Origin: Heterobasidion occidentale
Lineage: Eukaryota > Basidiomycota > Agaricomycetes > Russulales > Bondarzewiaceae
NCBI GenBank assembly: GCA_039111635.1
Contig: JBCAQO010000010.1
Span: 496,001-560,000 of the forward strand
Direction of reading: 5' to 3'
Length of the DNA stretch: 64,000 bases
The translations under genes and the position numbers were made by a program. This document shows, one piece after another, positions 46,401-58,649 of the stretch (positions within the stretch are counted from its first letter, which is position 1; each line of letters starts with the position of its first letter). The notes below the pieces were generated by a model. That model made no database searches and was not told the DNA's origin. It saw only the letters and a program-made list of their open reading frames with translations.

Positions 46401-49208
46401 GAATCCTCGTACATCTTGAACGAGGACATCCTCGACCTTGCTGATCGCGTTCAAGAATCGATACCCACACATCTTATCTATTCGTGCCGGTTCTGGGCAA
46501 GTCACTTGCAAGCTATAGAGACAGGTATCGCATCGGACCTCAAGCTGCTGAACAGCATCGAAGTACTGCTGAAGGAGAAATTCCTGTTCTGGCTCGAGGT
46601 AATGAGTCTGCTTGGCACCATATCTGGGGCAGCTCAGGCCGTTGCGTCTGTAGTAAAATGGACATCGGTACGTGATTTTCGCAGCATATAAATCTGAGCT
46701 AGAAGTGTCGATGATGTTCTATTGTTGCGCAGGGTCAGCATAACAGTCCATTGTCCAAATTGGCGAGTGACGCGTATGCATTTATGAATGTGTTCGGGTT
46801 CCCCATATCACAGTCCACTCCCCACATCTATTTATCCGCCCTGGCATTCGCTCCCCAAAGTTCTGTTTTATTCGAAAGGTTTGGAAAGGACTTTCCACAA
46901 GTGCTCAAGATATCGGGTGGGGCCGACAACGATTGGCCAACAGCCCAACATAGCATCCATGCAGGCTCTAGCATTCAGTGCGTAGCAATCTCGCCCGATG
47001 GATTGTGCATTGTGTCAGGCTTGGACGACTCGACAATTCGGGTGTGGGATGTGTCAACGGGTGATGTTGTGGGCGACCCTCTCAAGGGACACACGAATCG
47101 GGTCAATTCTGTTGTTTTCTCGCCAGACGGGAAGTTGATCGTGTCAGGCTCACACGACCGCACAATCCGAGTGTGGGATGCGGTGACGCATGCTGCTGTG
47201 GGCGAGCCTCTCAAGGGACACACGGGTCGCGTCAATTCTGTTGCTTTCTCGCCAGACGGGTCGCAGATCGTGTCAGGCTCGCATGACAGCAGACTCCGGG
47301 TATGGGATGCGGCAACGCGTGCTGCTGTGGGCGACCCTCTCGTGGGGCACGCAGGTCCTATCTATTCTGTTGCTTTCTCGCCGGATGGGTCGCGGATCGT
47401 GTCAGGCTCGTACGACCACACAATCCGGGTGTGGGATACGGCAACACATTCTGCTATCGGCGATCCTCTCGAGGGACACACATACCAGGTCAATTCTGTT
47501 GCTTTCTCGCCAGACGGGAAGTGGATCGTGTCAGGCTCCCACGACAGCACAATCCGGGTGTGGGAAGAGGAAACGCATGCTGCAGTGGGAGACCCTATCG
47601 AGGGATACATATCTCACGTCATATCTGTTGCTTTCTCGCCAGATGGGATGCGGATCGTGTCAGGCTGGGACGACAGCACAATCCGGGTGTGTGACTCGGC
47701 ATCGCATGCTGCTGTGGGTGACCCTTTCGAGGGACATGCACATGTTGTCACTTCTGTTTCTTTCTTGCCAGACGGGTTACGGATCGTGTCAGGCTCGTCC
47801 GATGAGACAATCCGGGTATGGAATACGGCGACGCATGCTGCAGTGAGCGACCCTCTTGCAGGACACTCAGATGATGTAAACTCTGTTGCCTTCTCGCCAG
47901 ACGGGTTGCAGATCGTGTCAGGCTTGTGGGACACCACATTCCGGGTGTGGGATGTGGCAACGCGTGCTGCTGTGGGTGACCCTCTCGAGGGACACACAGG
48001 ACCGGTCAGTTCTGTTGCTTTCTCGCCAGATGGGAAGCGGATCGTTTCAGGCTCGCACGACAAGACGATCCGGGTTTGGGATATGGCAACGAGTGCTGCT
48101 GTGGGCGATCCTCTCGAGGGACACACAGAACTGGTCACTTCTGTTGCTTTCTCGCCAGACGGAAAGTGGATCGTGTCAGGCTCGTGGGACACCACAATCC
48201 GGGTTTGGGATGCGGCAACGCATGCTGCAGTGGGTGACCCTCTCAAGGGACACACTGGTTCGGTCAAGTCTGTTGCATTCTCGCCAGATGGCAAGCGAAT
48301 CGTGTCAGGTTCGGATGACCACACAATCCGAGTGTGGGATGCGGCAACGCGTGCTGCTGTGGGTGACCCTCTCGAGGGACACACAGGACCGGTCAGTTCT
48401 GTTGCTTTTTCGCCAGACGGAAAGTGGATCGTGTCAGGCTCGTACGACAAGACAATCCGGTTGTGGAATGCGGCAACGCGTGAGGCTGTGGGCGACCCTC
48501 TCGAGGGACACACAGCTCCGGTCGCATCTGTTGCTTTTTCGCCCGACGGGAAGCAGATCGTGGCAGGCTTGTACGACAAGACAATCCGGGTCTGGGATAC
48601 AGCGACGCATGCTGCTGTGGGCGACCATCTCGAGGGACACACAGCTACGGTCGCATCTGTTGCTTTCTTGCCAGACGGAAAGCGAATCTTGTCAGGCTCG
48701 TGGGACCACACAATCCGTGTGTGGGATGCGCCCAGCATTCAAGATGTCTCGACAAATGTGGTCGATCGCCAACAGGTGACTTTACGCTCCGCCACCAGCA
48801 ACATTCCTCCCGCAAACCAATCTGAACTTTCAGGCCTTCAACCTAGTGAGTTGTAATTTGTCTTCTTCTTCTTCGAGCACAGAGTAGCCTGTCTGACTTG
48901 AACCTCTCACAGCCTCCATTCTCATCTCACGTCTTCCAGAACACGCAATGCGCAAAGATGGCCTTTATGACTCTACGTCGCTGCCTCCGGTCGACTGTCG
49001 TACATCTCAACACATGAACAATGATGGCTGGATAGTAGGTCCAGGATCAGAACTATTATTCTGGGTGCCCGCCGCGTATCGCGACAGATTGTGGCCTGAC
49101 ACAAGACTTCAATTCGTCATTGGAAAGCAACCCTTACAGCTGGACCTTAGTCAATTTGTTCATGGTACTTCTTGGCACGAGTGTCATCGTCCTTCTCTAC
49201 CGCAGTGA
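43454..49208 (+). CDS. NLR3: C2-NACHT-WD40 STAND receptor (intact, one GC donor)
   Basis: Receptor of about 1,700 residues. Exon 1 starts MSTPTMSSPAPP at 43,454. The C2 domain (43,660-44,025) has VIRATGLPKVDGFDC, PEWNQLFS and IFAHRKLRKAQYIGFF. Linker exon about 44,072-44,435. Helical exons: 44,600-44,813 and 44,872-45,070 (RIAKQTTECYYFIREY; ILDKVEHILDGVMHIL). NACHT exon 45,127-46,669: Walker A GAAGTGKS, Walker B VIVIDALDES, sensor LLTSRPE, HTSFRDFLLD. WD40 exon 46,733-48,841 with 14 repeats. Tail exon 48,913-49,208 (GWIVGPGSELLFWVPAAYRD, LDLSQFVHGTSWHEC). All phases fit if the intron after the linker exon (about 44,436) uses a GC donor (GAG then GCATGC) where the other copies have GT; reading through instead gives a stop soon after. 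The large transposon sits about 920 bp upstream and may alter its expression. Confidence 0.88.
46970..48735 (+). repeat. NLR3 WD40 repeat array (14 units)
   Basis: 129-bp units as in NLR2. Two units keep LPDG in place of SPDG. Variable residues again fall after GHT (NR, GR, GP, YQ, AP, AT, EL, GS) and around SGSxDxT. Confidence 0.88.
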
Positions 49209-52200
49209 TTTCGATCAGACTCTTTCATCTCTTTCCTCTACATATGTACGACGTAGTTACAAGTTCCCGTGCTTTGCGTGTCTATACTAGTTTTTTTACA
49301 CGCATTCATTCAGGACCATGGTCGATCAGCTTCAAGCAGCAGTCTAATTCGTGGTAATTATATGGAGCGCAGCTAATTGCACATACACGAAACCTTCACT
49401 CGGCTGACCGTCGCCATGTGCAATGTTTGCAGAGCCGAAGAATGCGCAGGAGGAGTCGAAATCGTGGAGTGCCCGCCAAAACGTTGAGAAGAGGAGAGAG
49501 GCCTGCCAACGAGCACTCCTCGCGTCGCTCAGTGCGCAACTAGAGAGCTGATGTTTGGCAGCCCTGCCCTGTGGCAGATTAACATGAACAAAAACAGACG
49601 CGCACGCACCTACTGGTATGAGCTGCGACATTGGACCGGTGCACTTGTTTGCTTCCGGCGGACAGTCGTTGACTGCAGCAGACTCAAGCGTCGGGGCTGG
49701 TACGATGTCGTCACGGACTCAAGCAGAGCCAGCGCCTCCACGTCTATGAGTGAGCCTAACCTGCTGTCCGACTCTAGCGACGAGTGATGTGGTACGGCTT
49801 TCAAAGTAAGCACACCGTGTGCAGCGTCGATTCGAATGGAGTTGGCTTTATGGGAAGGCCTATGCCGCTATCGTGATCATGACGGACTGGCAGCTCAGAT
49901 GGGAGTGCACGGATTTGGTAGGCAGAGCGGATGGCAGTAGAAATGCGAGGTGTGGCCTCCGAGGATGGACCTGTTCAATTGGGCTAACGACAAGCCTCGA
50001 CAAGCCTGCGGAGCATACGAACTCGTGCAGCAGGACAGCCGCGTGCACGTTCATCGAGGCGCTCAAGCGTCGTCTACACTTTTACGACGCGGAACCTTCA
50101 GTCCTGGTAGAGTAAGTTATCTATCCGACTTCGACGGCGTCGAGCTGAGAGCTGATGTTCCCTGCATGCAGGTGTCAGGGTGAAGGCTACACTGCCGTGT
50201 CTCCTTTTCGAGATGACGCAGGCCCTATGACTCATGACTTCCATCTGGGCTCCACGAGAAGTGCGCAGACAGGCTGAACCTTGTTGCGTTGAGCCCACAC
50301 ATTGCTTTGCATGGATGTGCGTTCCTTGTCAATCTCGCCTCCTTTCTGATCTCTCGCATGTGAAGGAGAACCTCACAAGCAAGACGGTACACGCATCGTA
50401 TCACCATTGCCTGATTTGTCTTGAAGGTCATACGAAGTTGGATAGACTGACGTGTAGAAAATTCACCCACAACAATTCAATCTGGCATCCACAATTGATA
50501 TCGAGGGGGGATATCATATCCCCTTCGATGGAGCAATACGCGGATTAGACGTGAGCCGGTCATCAATCCAGTGAGCCCATTGTACACACCGGATATGAGT
50601 CGTGGGCATCTTGGGCTCGAATATCTGCGAGCACAGCGATTCATAAAGTAGCACTGATGGTAGGAGATATGAGGTGAAGTGTCTAGTTCATCTGACTCAC
50701 CAAACTGAGTCAGGTGCGTACGGGATCCCAAAAGCAGATAGTCGTGGGAGCCAAACATGAGCCTGTTCCGACCTCGTAGGATTCGAGAGCATTGGATCGC
50801 TGGATCTTGCAGTCGACAGATGCTATCATGGTTTCTGCAGGACTGTCGGGTGAAGTGAGGGTGTCGGTGAGCCTCTACGTGGGTGTATTAGTCGTCGTCG
50901 AGAGGGTCAAGAGCACCGCGCAATGAGAGACATAATCAGTCTAAGTGCACAGAGCGTAGTAGAAGATTGTCTTCAAAATTCAACAGATATGGAGGAGCGG
51001 AGCAGGATGTACAAGGGAGAAGATGGACGGGACGCACTAGTATTAGAATTTTAGGCTTTCTGCGAGGTGTAGAGGCATGCGCCCATCCAACGAGTGTCTG
51101 CAGTTGATAGAAATGGAGTAGAGACTGTTACATGCTACTCAACCGACTCCGAAGCGAATGGTGAGTTCTTGTGAGAAAGATAAAGACAAGTCGAACGAGG
51201 GACGCACCGTCATCGAAGGTCACCCGAACGAGCATGTTCATCAGATGCTTCCTGCCCGCACCGGCGCATGGCAACTCGAAGATGCTTCGAGTCGATGTGG
51301 TCCAGGTTTGGGGAAATGCTAGAGGCTACTGGGAGATGTTGCTGCAAGAGAGGCGATGAGGGGCTGCGGTAGAGTTGAGAGCGCGTGCTAGCGCGGGCCG
51401 GAGCAGGTATTGGACGATTCCCACGGTGCCTTGCTCACCTCAGACTCGATGCTCGCGAGGCTCATCCTAGCCAACTCGACACGTCGGCAAGCTCTGCGGG
51501 CGCGAGTTCATCTCACAGCAGTGTGCACGTGTGCCACATATCCTCCTCATCTTCATCAGCCTTCGCTTCCCCACGCTCCCGGCTATCCCTGAGTTCCCTG
51601 CACACGACACTCACCTGTTGAAGAAATGCGTCCAAATTCAGTGGACAATCTGAAATTCATCTAGTCTGCATCTCCCTTATGCAACTCGAATTCTTACCAG
51701 ATCCAGATCTCGTGTTATCAAGCTCCCCATGGCATCGTTCCCTCTCGCCGGAGTCTAGCAAGAACGATCACGGCGCACTCGCATCCTCGCGCATGGGATT
51801 CCACAGCTATCCTCCGAGGGGCTTCGAGAGTCGATAGACGCCGCGACGAGTCTTTCAGATCCAAATTGGAAGGCGTGTACACAGGTACTTATGAGTTTGT
51901 CCGATCTGAGTCTCATTTTTGACATGTATTTCATGCTCGCTGACCAGGTCACTGTCCTCGGCCGCACAGTCATGACCGCATAGGATGGGTGTGCGGTCAC
52001 GATATACCTCCTGAGATCTGTCACCACCTCTCCTCTCACTTCCACCCGCCGTCATCGTCAGACTCATTCTCCCTACTAAATTCTCAGCACCAATGCAAGC
52101 GTTTCAGCCTTGGTGATCCTAAAGTACCAGCCGATAAGGGCGTATCCCGAACCAGACGAACGGCAACACTGCATGTGTCGATCTCTACGAGACAGTGCGT

Positions 52201-52904
52201 ACTTCCTTTGCTTATACTGGGGTGTTCGCGTGGTACTGATTCCTCCTCGATGACATCCCTCATGATGGCAAGCTGATGCCTCGATATGTCCCTCTCCCCT
52301 GCTCATAATTCACCTCGTTTGTTGCGGACATCGACACTGATCTGGAGCCGTTTACGCCAAACCGTAGACTGGGCTGCTGATCGCTGCACGTTTCGTTCGT
52401 CTCCCACATCGTGAATACTGCGCCGATGGATTGTAATCCATTTTCCCGCGCCATGGAATAGTCATCCTCTCCCTTCCTCCTTGCGCATGTCCCCTGCGAT
52501 TGTTCTGTTCTCGATCTCTCGTCCACCACGCTTGTTTGGATTGTGCACTTAAACAATTGCTCGCTCTCTTTCCCTTCTGATGCCGCTCTCGCTAGTGTCC
52601 AGTCACTTGTCTGTCTCGGTGTTTACACACACACTCGATAAGACACGAATAGTCTAACCTAGGTCGTTCTTCGTCCTATCCTTCGTCCTCTTGACTTTCC
52701 GTCTCCAAAGGATTGTATCGTTCATATCTCTTGGTCGGTATAGATCAAAGCTGAATCCCATGTCGCACATTGGCAACACAGTGCAACTCAATTCGAGACA
52801 GATAAGGAAAGCGGCGAGACACCTGTCAATGAGAAGAAGCACGTAAGTACTCAACGCAATATGATATCTTCAGTTCCGATTCAGTCGGGTAAGTATCTCC
52901 ACCG
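49209..52904. other. Spacer between NLR3 and NLR4
   Basis: No secure gene. It starts with the 3' flank common to the NLRs. 49,560-49,800 is a homologue of blocks 3' of NLR1 (12,590-12,350, minus) and NLR4 (59,020-59,270). 50,700-52,085 aligns with 32,140-33,528. 52,083-52,100 is the empty counterpart of the large transposon's insertion site. Confidence 0.55.
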
Positions 52905-52960
52905 CTTTTTCTGCGATTTGACAGGACCAATTTCTGCGTGTTGATTGGCGCGCTGTCATA
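52905..52960 (+). promoter_or_regulatory. Conserved promoter-proximal block of NLR4
   Basis: Diverged version of the shared block: TTCTGCGTGTTGATTGGCGC then GCT, about 50-65 bp before ATG 53,005. It is weaker than in NLR1-3. Confidence 0.35.
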
Positions 52961-53004
52961 TGTCCTTGGGGCGCTCATGTGCGTTCAGTCAACCTGTTAC
53001 CGCC

Positions 53005-56000
53005 ATGTCTACCCCAGCGAACCCGCCTCCAGCTTTGCCGTGAGTTCGGTCAAGTCTTATTTCTTGCATTCATAACCATTGCTTTTTATCGTTCAACTGC
53101 AGAGAGCCCGTCGAACGTCGAGAGGAATTTGAGTTGAAAGTCACAGGTGCGTACGAATGGCCGAGTCGACGGGCGGCCTCCTCATAGCTAGCACAGTTGT
53201 CCGCGCTACCGGTCTGCCCAAAGTCGATAGCTTCGATTGTACTCAGCAAACAAACGGGAAATTCTATGCCGTCTTGACGGTTGGCGAGGAGAGGAGAGAG
53301 ACGAAGGTCGCTCGCCAAAGCAGTGCCCCGGAGTGGAACCAGCTATTCTCCTTGTACGAACGTTGTTTTTATTCTTTTCTGTCTTGTTACTGACTTGCAG
53401 CACTCGCTGGTCTCAGTGATGCCCACCCAGATTCCACTTTGAAAATCGAAATATTTGCTCGCCGCAAGATGCGCAAGGACCAGTACATCGGCTTCATCGC
53501 GGACTCAAACCGTCATATGTCCTTCGATATTCCAAGACGGCCCTCAAGGTCCGTTGGTTTTCTATAACGTTTGGTCTTATCAGCGATACTTACATCTCTC
53601 AGACGTTACCAAGACCATCTCAGGAGAACCGGGTGCCCGTATCCTCTTGCGATTCGAAATCAACGTTGACGTTGATACCGTGCGGCAATTGCCTGTTAAT
53701 GAGATTCTGCTAGCGATCCCAGACGGCCTCGCCCCACAAGAAATGCCACAGGAAGTGCCTGCAGATCCGATCCCAGAGAATATGCCGGACCTCGAGCGTC
53801 GTTTATCTCAAGTGCACTCGCTGCGTCGACCTGCTAGTACCGTCGAAGGCGCAAGCTCTGTGTCTTTAGAAACTGGTTATTTTGGCGCGACATGGGGGCC
53901 CCTCTTCAATAACATCAAGATCTTTTGCGAGTTCACGGACAAGCTCGTAGAAGTACGCGCTGAACTTGCACTTCACAACATCAGGATGCTTACATGTTAT
54001 CTTTAGGTACATCCCTACGCCAAGATGGCCCGGAGCTTCCTATCTTTACCTGCGAAGGTGTGTCTCCTAAACCTTTCGACAGATATCGTGGCGATGCTAA
54101 TAGAGCTTGCTGGTTGCGAAGATCGTCCAGAAACAGATGGAGCGAGACGAGAACATTTCGAAACTGTTCGATACAATGAATTCACTCCACAGCATTGTGA
54201 ATGATTTGAAGGAGGAATTCGAGGACAAGCCTGAGAAGGCCGGCCCGCTACAAGACTTGTTCATACGGATTGCTCGACAGACTACGGAGTGCTACTACTT
54301 CATCTCTGAATATGCGAACACCGAGGGATTTAGTGAGCCTTATCTCCCGTCGAACGATGTTGTCTGATAGTTACATTAGTCCCTCCGTAGTACAACGAAC
54401 AGGAAGGAATCCGATTTCTCTGGCGGATGATACAATCACCAAATTCTGCGACGCATTCATCGAGCTCAGGAAGGAATTTGATACTGGAGTGGCTGTCCAA
54501 ACTGGGATAGTCGCCATATCTATTCTCGACAAAGTGGAATATGTTCTCGATGGAGTGGAGCACATCCTCAACGATACGGAAAATATCAGTACGCAAATGT
54601 GACTTGTTTTTATCTGCGCCTGACTCAAAGCCTGTGGTGTAGGGATTACAAGTGATTTGAAGGACATTAGGCACGTGTCTGAGGCCAGTTTCGATAAGAA
54701 CAAGGGGTGCCAGCCAGGAACTCGAGCGGCAATTTTGGACGAAATTGCAGCTTGGATCAATGCAGAGGATGCTCCTCGCGTTCTCTTGCTCTCCGGCGCC
54801 GCAGGGACTGGGAAATCGGCTATTGCACACACCATCGCTCACCGATTCAAGGGCCTGAATCGTCTTGGATCGTCCTTTTGTTTTGCACGTGGTGAGGCCG
54901 GGCGCGGTCCTGAGAGACTGTTTGCTCACATTGCTCGCGATCTGGTTGATTCTGATGAGTGCATACGGCGCACGCTATGGAGGATTGTTCAGGACGATAC
55001 GGCGCTCCGTACTACGTTGCACATGGGCAAGCAGTTCAACAACTTCATCTTGAAACCGCTCAAGGAACTCACGCTCACTGGTCCCCTCGTCATTGTCATC
55101 GATGCCTTGGATGAAAGTGGCGATATCCAATCTCGGCAAGAGCTACTCCAGCTACTCGCTGAAAAAACTGCAGATCTTCCATCCAATATCCGTATTCTTC
55201 TCACATCTCGTCCTGAGGGAGACGTCGATCGTCTGTTCAATTCGGGCACCCATATACTGGTGAAGAAGATGCAGGATATCTCGATGACGTCGACCGAAGT
55301 TGATATCACTGCATACATACACACTCGTCTGAGCGGCCCCGCTTACAGTGCCATTGATGATGCACGCAGAAGCAAGCTTGTGTCCAAATGCGAGGGACTA
55401 TTCCAGTGGGCATCCGTTGCCTGTACATTTATCATAGGTCTAGGCATCACTGGATTGAAACCCTTGGATCGATACAACCTCCTCATCCAGGGCGAGGTCG
55501 AAGAAACAGCAGGCTTAGACGGCATATACACCACCGTGTTGTCGTATCTGTTTCCTCATAGATCTGCCGCATTGGATAAGACAATCATGGATAGCTTCCA
55601 ATTCATCATGGCGCTGGTGTTGACAACTTTCGAGCCTGTCTCCCTCAGATCGCTCAATGAGATATCTCGCAGTGTCGAGGATGGGATTATCAGCTTGCGG
55701 CCGGAAAGTATCTTAGGGGGTATGGGGTCCGTGTTGCGAGGTGTTATCGAGGAAGAACCGATCCGTCCTTGGCATACCTCGTTCCGTGACTTCTTGTTGG
55801 ATCCCACCCGCAGTGGAAGATTTCACGTTGACACATCTCGAACCCACCGAGACTTGACGCTCGCGTCGCTACATATAATGCAGAATCAACTGGTGTTCAA
55901 TATCTGCCGTCTGGAATCCTCGCATCTCTTGAACAAGGACGTTCCTGACCTTGCCGATCGCGTTCAAAAGTCAATACCCGGACATCTTTCCTATTCTTGC

Positions 56001-58649
56001 CGGTTCTGGACAAGTCACTTGCAAGCTATAGAGACAGACACCGCATCTGATCCCAAGCTGCTGAAAGGCGTCGAAATAGTGCTCAAGGACAAGTTCTTGT
56101 TCTGGCTCGAGGTGATGAGTCTTCTTGGCGACATATCTGGAGCAGCGCGGGCCATTGCGTCTGTAGTAGAATGGACATGGGTATGTGATTTTCGCAGCAT
56201 ATAAATCTTAGTTAGAGGTGTCGATGATGTTCTATTGTTGCGCAGGGTCAAGATACCAGTCAATTATCCAAATTGGCGAGTGACGCGCATGCATTTATGA
56301 ATATGTTCGGGCTCCCCATATCGCAGTCCACTCCCCACATCTATTTATCCGCCTTAGCATTCGCTCCACAAAGTTCTGCTGTGTCCGAAAGGTTCGGGAA
56401 GGACTTTCCTCTTGTACTGAAGGTCTCGGCTGGGCAACATAGCATCCATGCAGACTCCGGAGTTGAGTGTGTAGCAATCTCGCCCAATGGGTGGTGGATT
56501 GTGTCAGGCTTGGTCGACGGCACAATCCTGATGTCGGATGTGTCAACGGATGATGCTGTGGATGACTTTCTGGAAGGACACACAGGGGCGATCAAATCTG
56601 TTGCTTTTTCAGCAGACGGGTCGCGGATCATGTCTAGCTCGCAGGACAACACAATCCGGGTATGGGATGCATCGACACATGCCTCTCTGGGAGACCCCTA
56701 TCAAGTCAATTCTATTGCTTTCTCTACAGATGGTTTGCGGATCGTGTCCGGCTCGTCTGACAACATAATCCGGGTGTGGGATACCACGACATGTGCTCCT
56801 ATGGGTAACCCTCTCGAAGGACACACAGGTCCGGTCGATTCTGTTGTATTCTCCCCAGACGGGATGCGGATCGTGTCAGGCTCGTCCGACCATACAATCC
56901 GGGTGTGGGATATCATGACATGTGCTGCAGTGGGTGACCCTCTCACAGGACACACAGGCCCGGTAAAATCTGTTGCTTTCTCGCTAGACGGAAAGCGGAT
57001 TGTGTCAGGCTCGTGGGACAAGACAGTCCGGGTGTGGGACGTGTCAACGCGTGCTGCTGTGGGCAACCCCCTCGAGGGACACACAGGCTCGGTTACTTCT
57101 GTTGCTTTCTCGCAAGACGGCAAGTGGATCGTGTCAGGCTCCGACGACAACACAATCCGGGTGTGGGACGCGGTGACGCGTGACGCTGTGGGCGACCCTC
57201 TCGGGGGACACACAGATTCGGTCAATTCTGTTGCTTTCTCTCCAGACGGCAAGCGGATCGTGTCACGCTCATCCGACAACACAATCTGGGAGTGGGATAT
57301 AGCAACGTGTGCTGCAGCTAGCGAGCCTCTCGAGGGACACATGCATTGGGTCAATTGTGTTGCTTTCTCGCCAGATGGGTCGCGGATCGTATCAGGCTCG
57401 TACGACAGGACAATCCGAGTGTGGGATGTGGCCACGTGTGCTGCTGTGGGCGACCCTCTCAAGGGACACACAGATTCGGTCAATTCTGTCGCCTTCTCAC
57501 CAGACGGCAAGTGGATCGTGTCAGGCTCGCATGACAGCACCATACGGCTGTGGGATGCGGCGACGCGTGCTGCAGTGGGTAAGCCTCTCGAGGGACACAT
57601 AAATTGGGTCAATTCTGTTACGTTTTCACCAGACGGGAAGCGGATCGTGTCTGGCTCCCACGATTGCACAGTCCGTCTGTGGGATGTGGAAATACATGCT
57701 GCAATGGGCAAACCTCTCGAAGGACACACTGACTGGGTCAATTCTGTTGCATTCTCTCCAGACGGTATGTGGATCGTGTCAGGCTCGTCCGACAACACAG
57801 TCCGAGTGTGGCATGCGGCGACGTGTGCTGCAGTGGGCGACCCTCTCGCGGGACATACCGGCCCGGTCTTTTCTGTTGCTGTCTCGCCAGACGGGTTGCG
57901 GATTCTGTCAAGCTCGTGGGACAAGACAATCCAGGTGTGGGATGCGGTGACGCGTGCTGCAGTGGGTCCCCCTCTCCAGGGACATGTGGATTGTGTAAGA
58001 TCTGTTGCGTTCTCCCCAGATGGCAAGCGGATCGTGTCAGGCTCGGACGACCAGGAAATCCGGTTATGGAATATAGTGATGTGTGCTGCTATGGGCGACC
58101 CTCTCGAGGGACATATAAATTCCGTCGATTCTGTTGCTTTCTCGCCAGACGGGAAGCGGATCGCGTCAGGCTCGTCTGACCACACAATCCGGCTGTGGGA
58201 TGTGCCCTTTTCTCAACCTGACCCGACCAAAGAGGTCGATGATCCAGAGAATGCCCCTCCCAGAAGACAATCGAGATATTCTAGCATGCATCCTAGTGAG
58301 TTGATCTTCGTCTTTTTCGAGCACACGACATCCCATCTGACTGACAGATGTCACAGCTTCCATCCAGATCTCACCTTACCCGGAACACGCAATGCGCAAA
58401 GATGACCTGTGTGGCCCTATGCCGCCGCCTCCGTGCGACTGTCGTACATCTGAACACATGAACAATGATGGCTGGATAGTGGGTCCAGGATCAAAACTCC
58501 TATTCTGGGTGCCCCCCGCGCATCGCGATAAGTTGTGGCCCGATTCAAGGCTGAGGACCGTCATGGGACGTGAATATGTACAGCTCGATCTCAGTCAATT
58601 TGTGCATGGTAGCTCTTGGCACGAGTGCTATCGTCCTTCACCGCAGTGA
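53005..58649 (+). CDS. NLR4: C2-NACHT-WD40 STAND receptor with a 2-bp deletion in the C2 domain
   Basis: Exon 1 starts MSTPANPPPALP; exon 2 is 53,103-53,146. C2 (53,197-53,550) has VVRATGLPKVDSFDC, PEWNQLFS and IFARRKMRKDQYIGFI. Right after that, near 53,498-53,512, it is two bases shorter than NLR1, so the C2 frame no longer joins the linker exon in phase. Downstream all frames and phases are sound: helical region (54,120-54,330 and 54,408-54,590), NACHT (54,644-56,179, Walker A GAAGTGKS, Walker B VIVIDALDES, LLTSRPE), WD40 exon (56,247-58,291, 14 repeats, the third lacking about 6 residues) and tail exon (58,356-58,649, GWIVGPGSKLLFWVPPAHRD). If the deletion is real, the product is a truncated C2 peptide or a shorter NLR from an internal start; otherwise it is a normal family member. 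Confidence 0.8.
56460..58205 (+). repeat. NLR4 WD40 repeat array (14 units)
   Basis: 129-bp units. The N-terminal units are divergent (SPNG, SADG, STDG) and the central ones near-identical to those of NLR2 and NLR3. Variable sites fall at the same residue positions. Confidence 0.88.
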
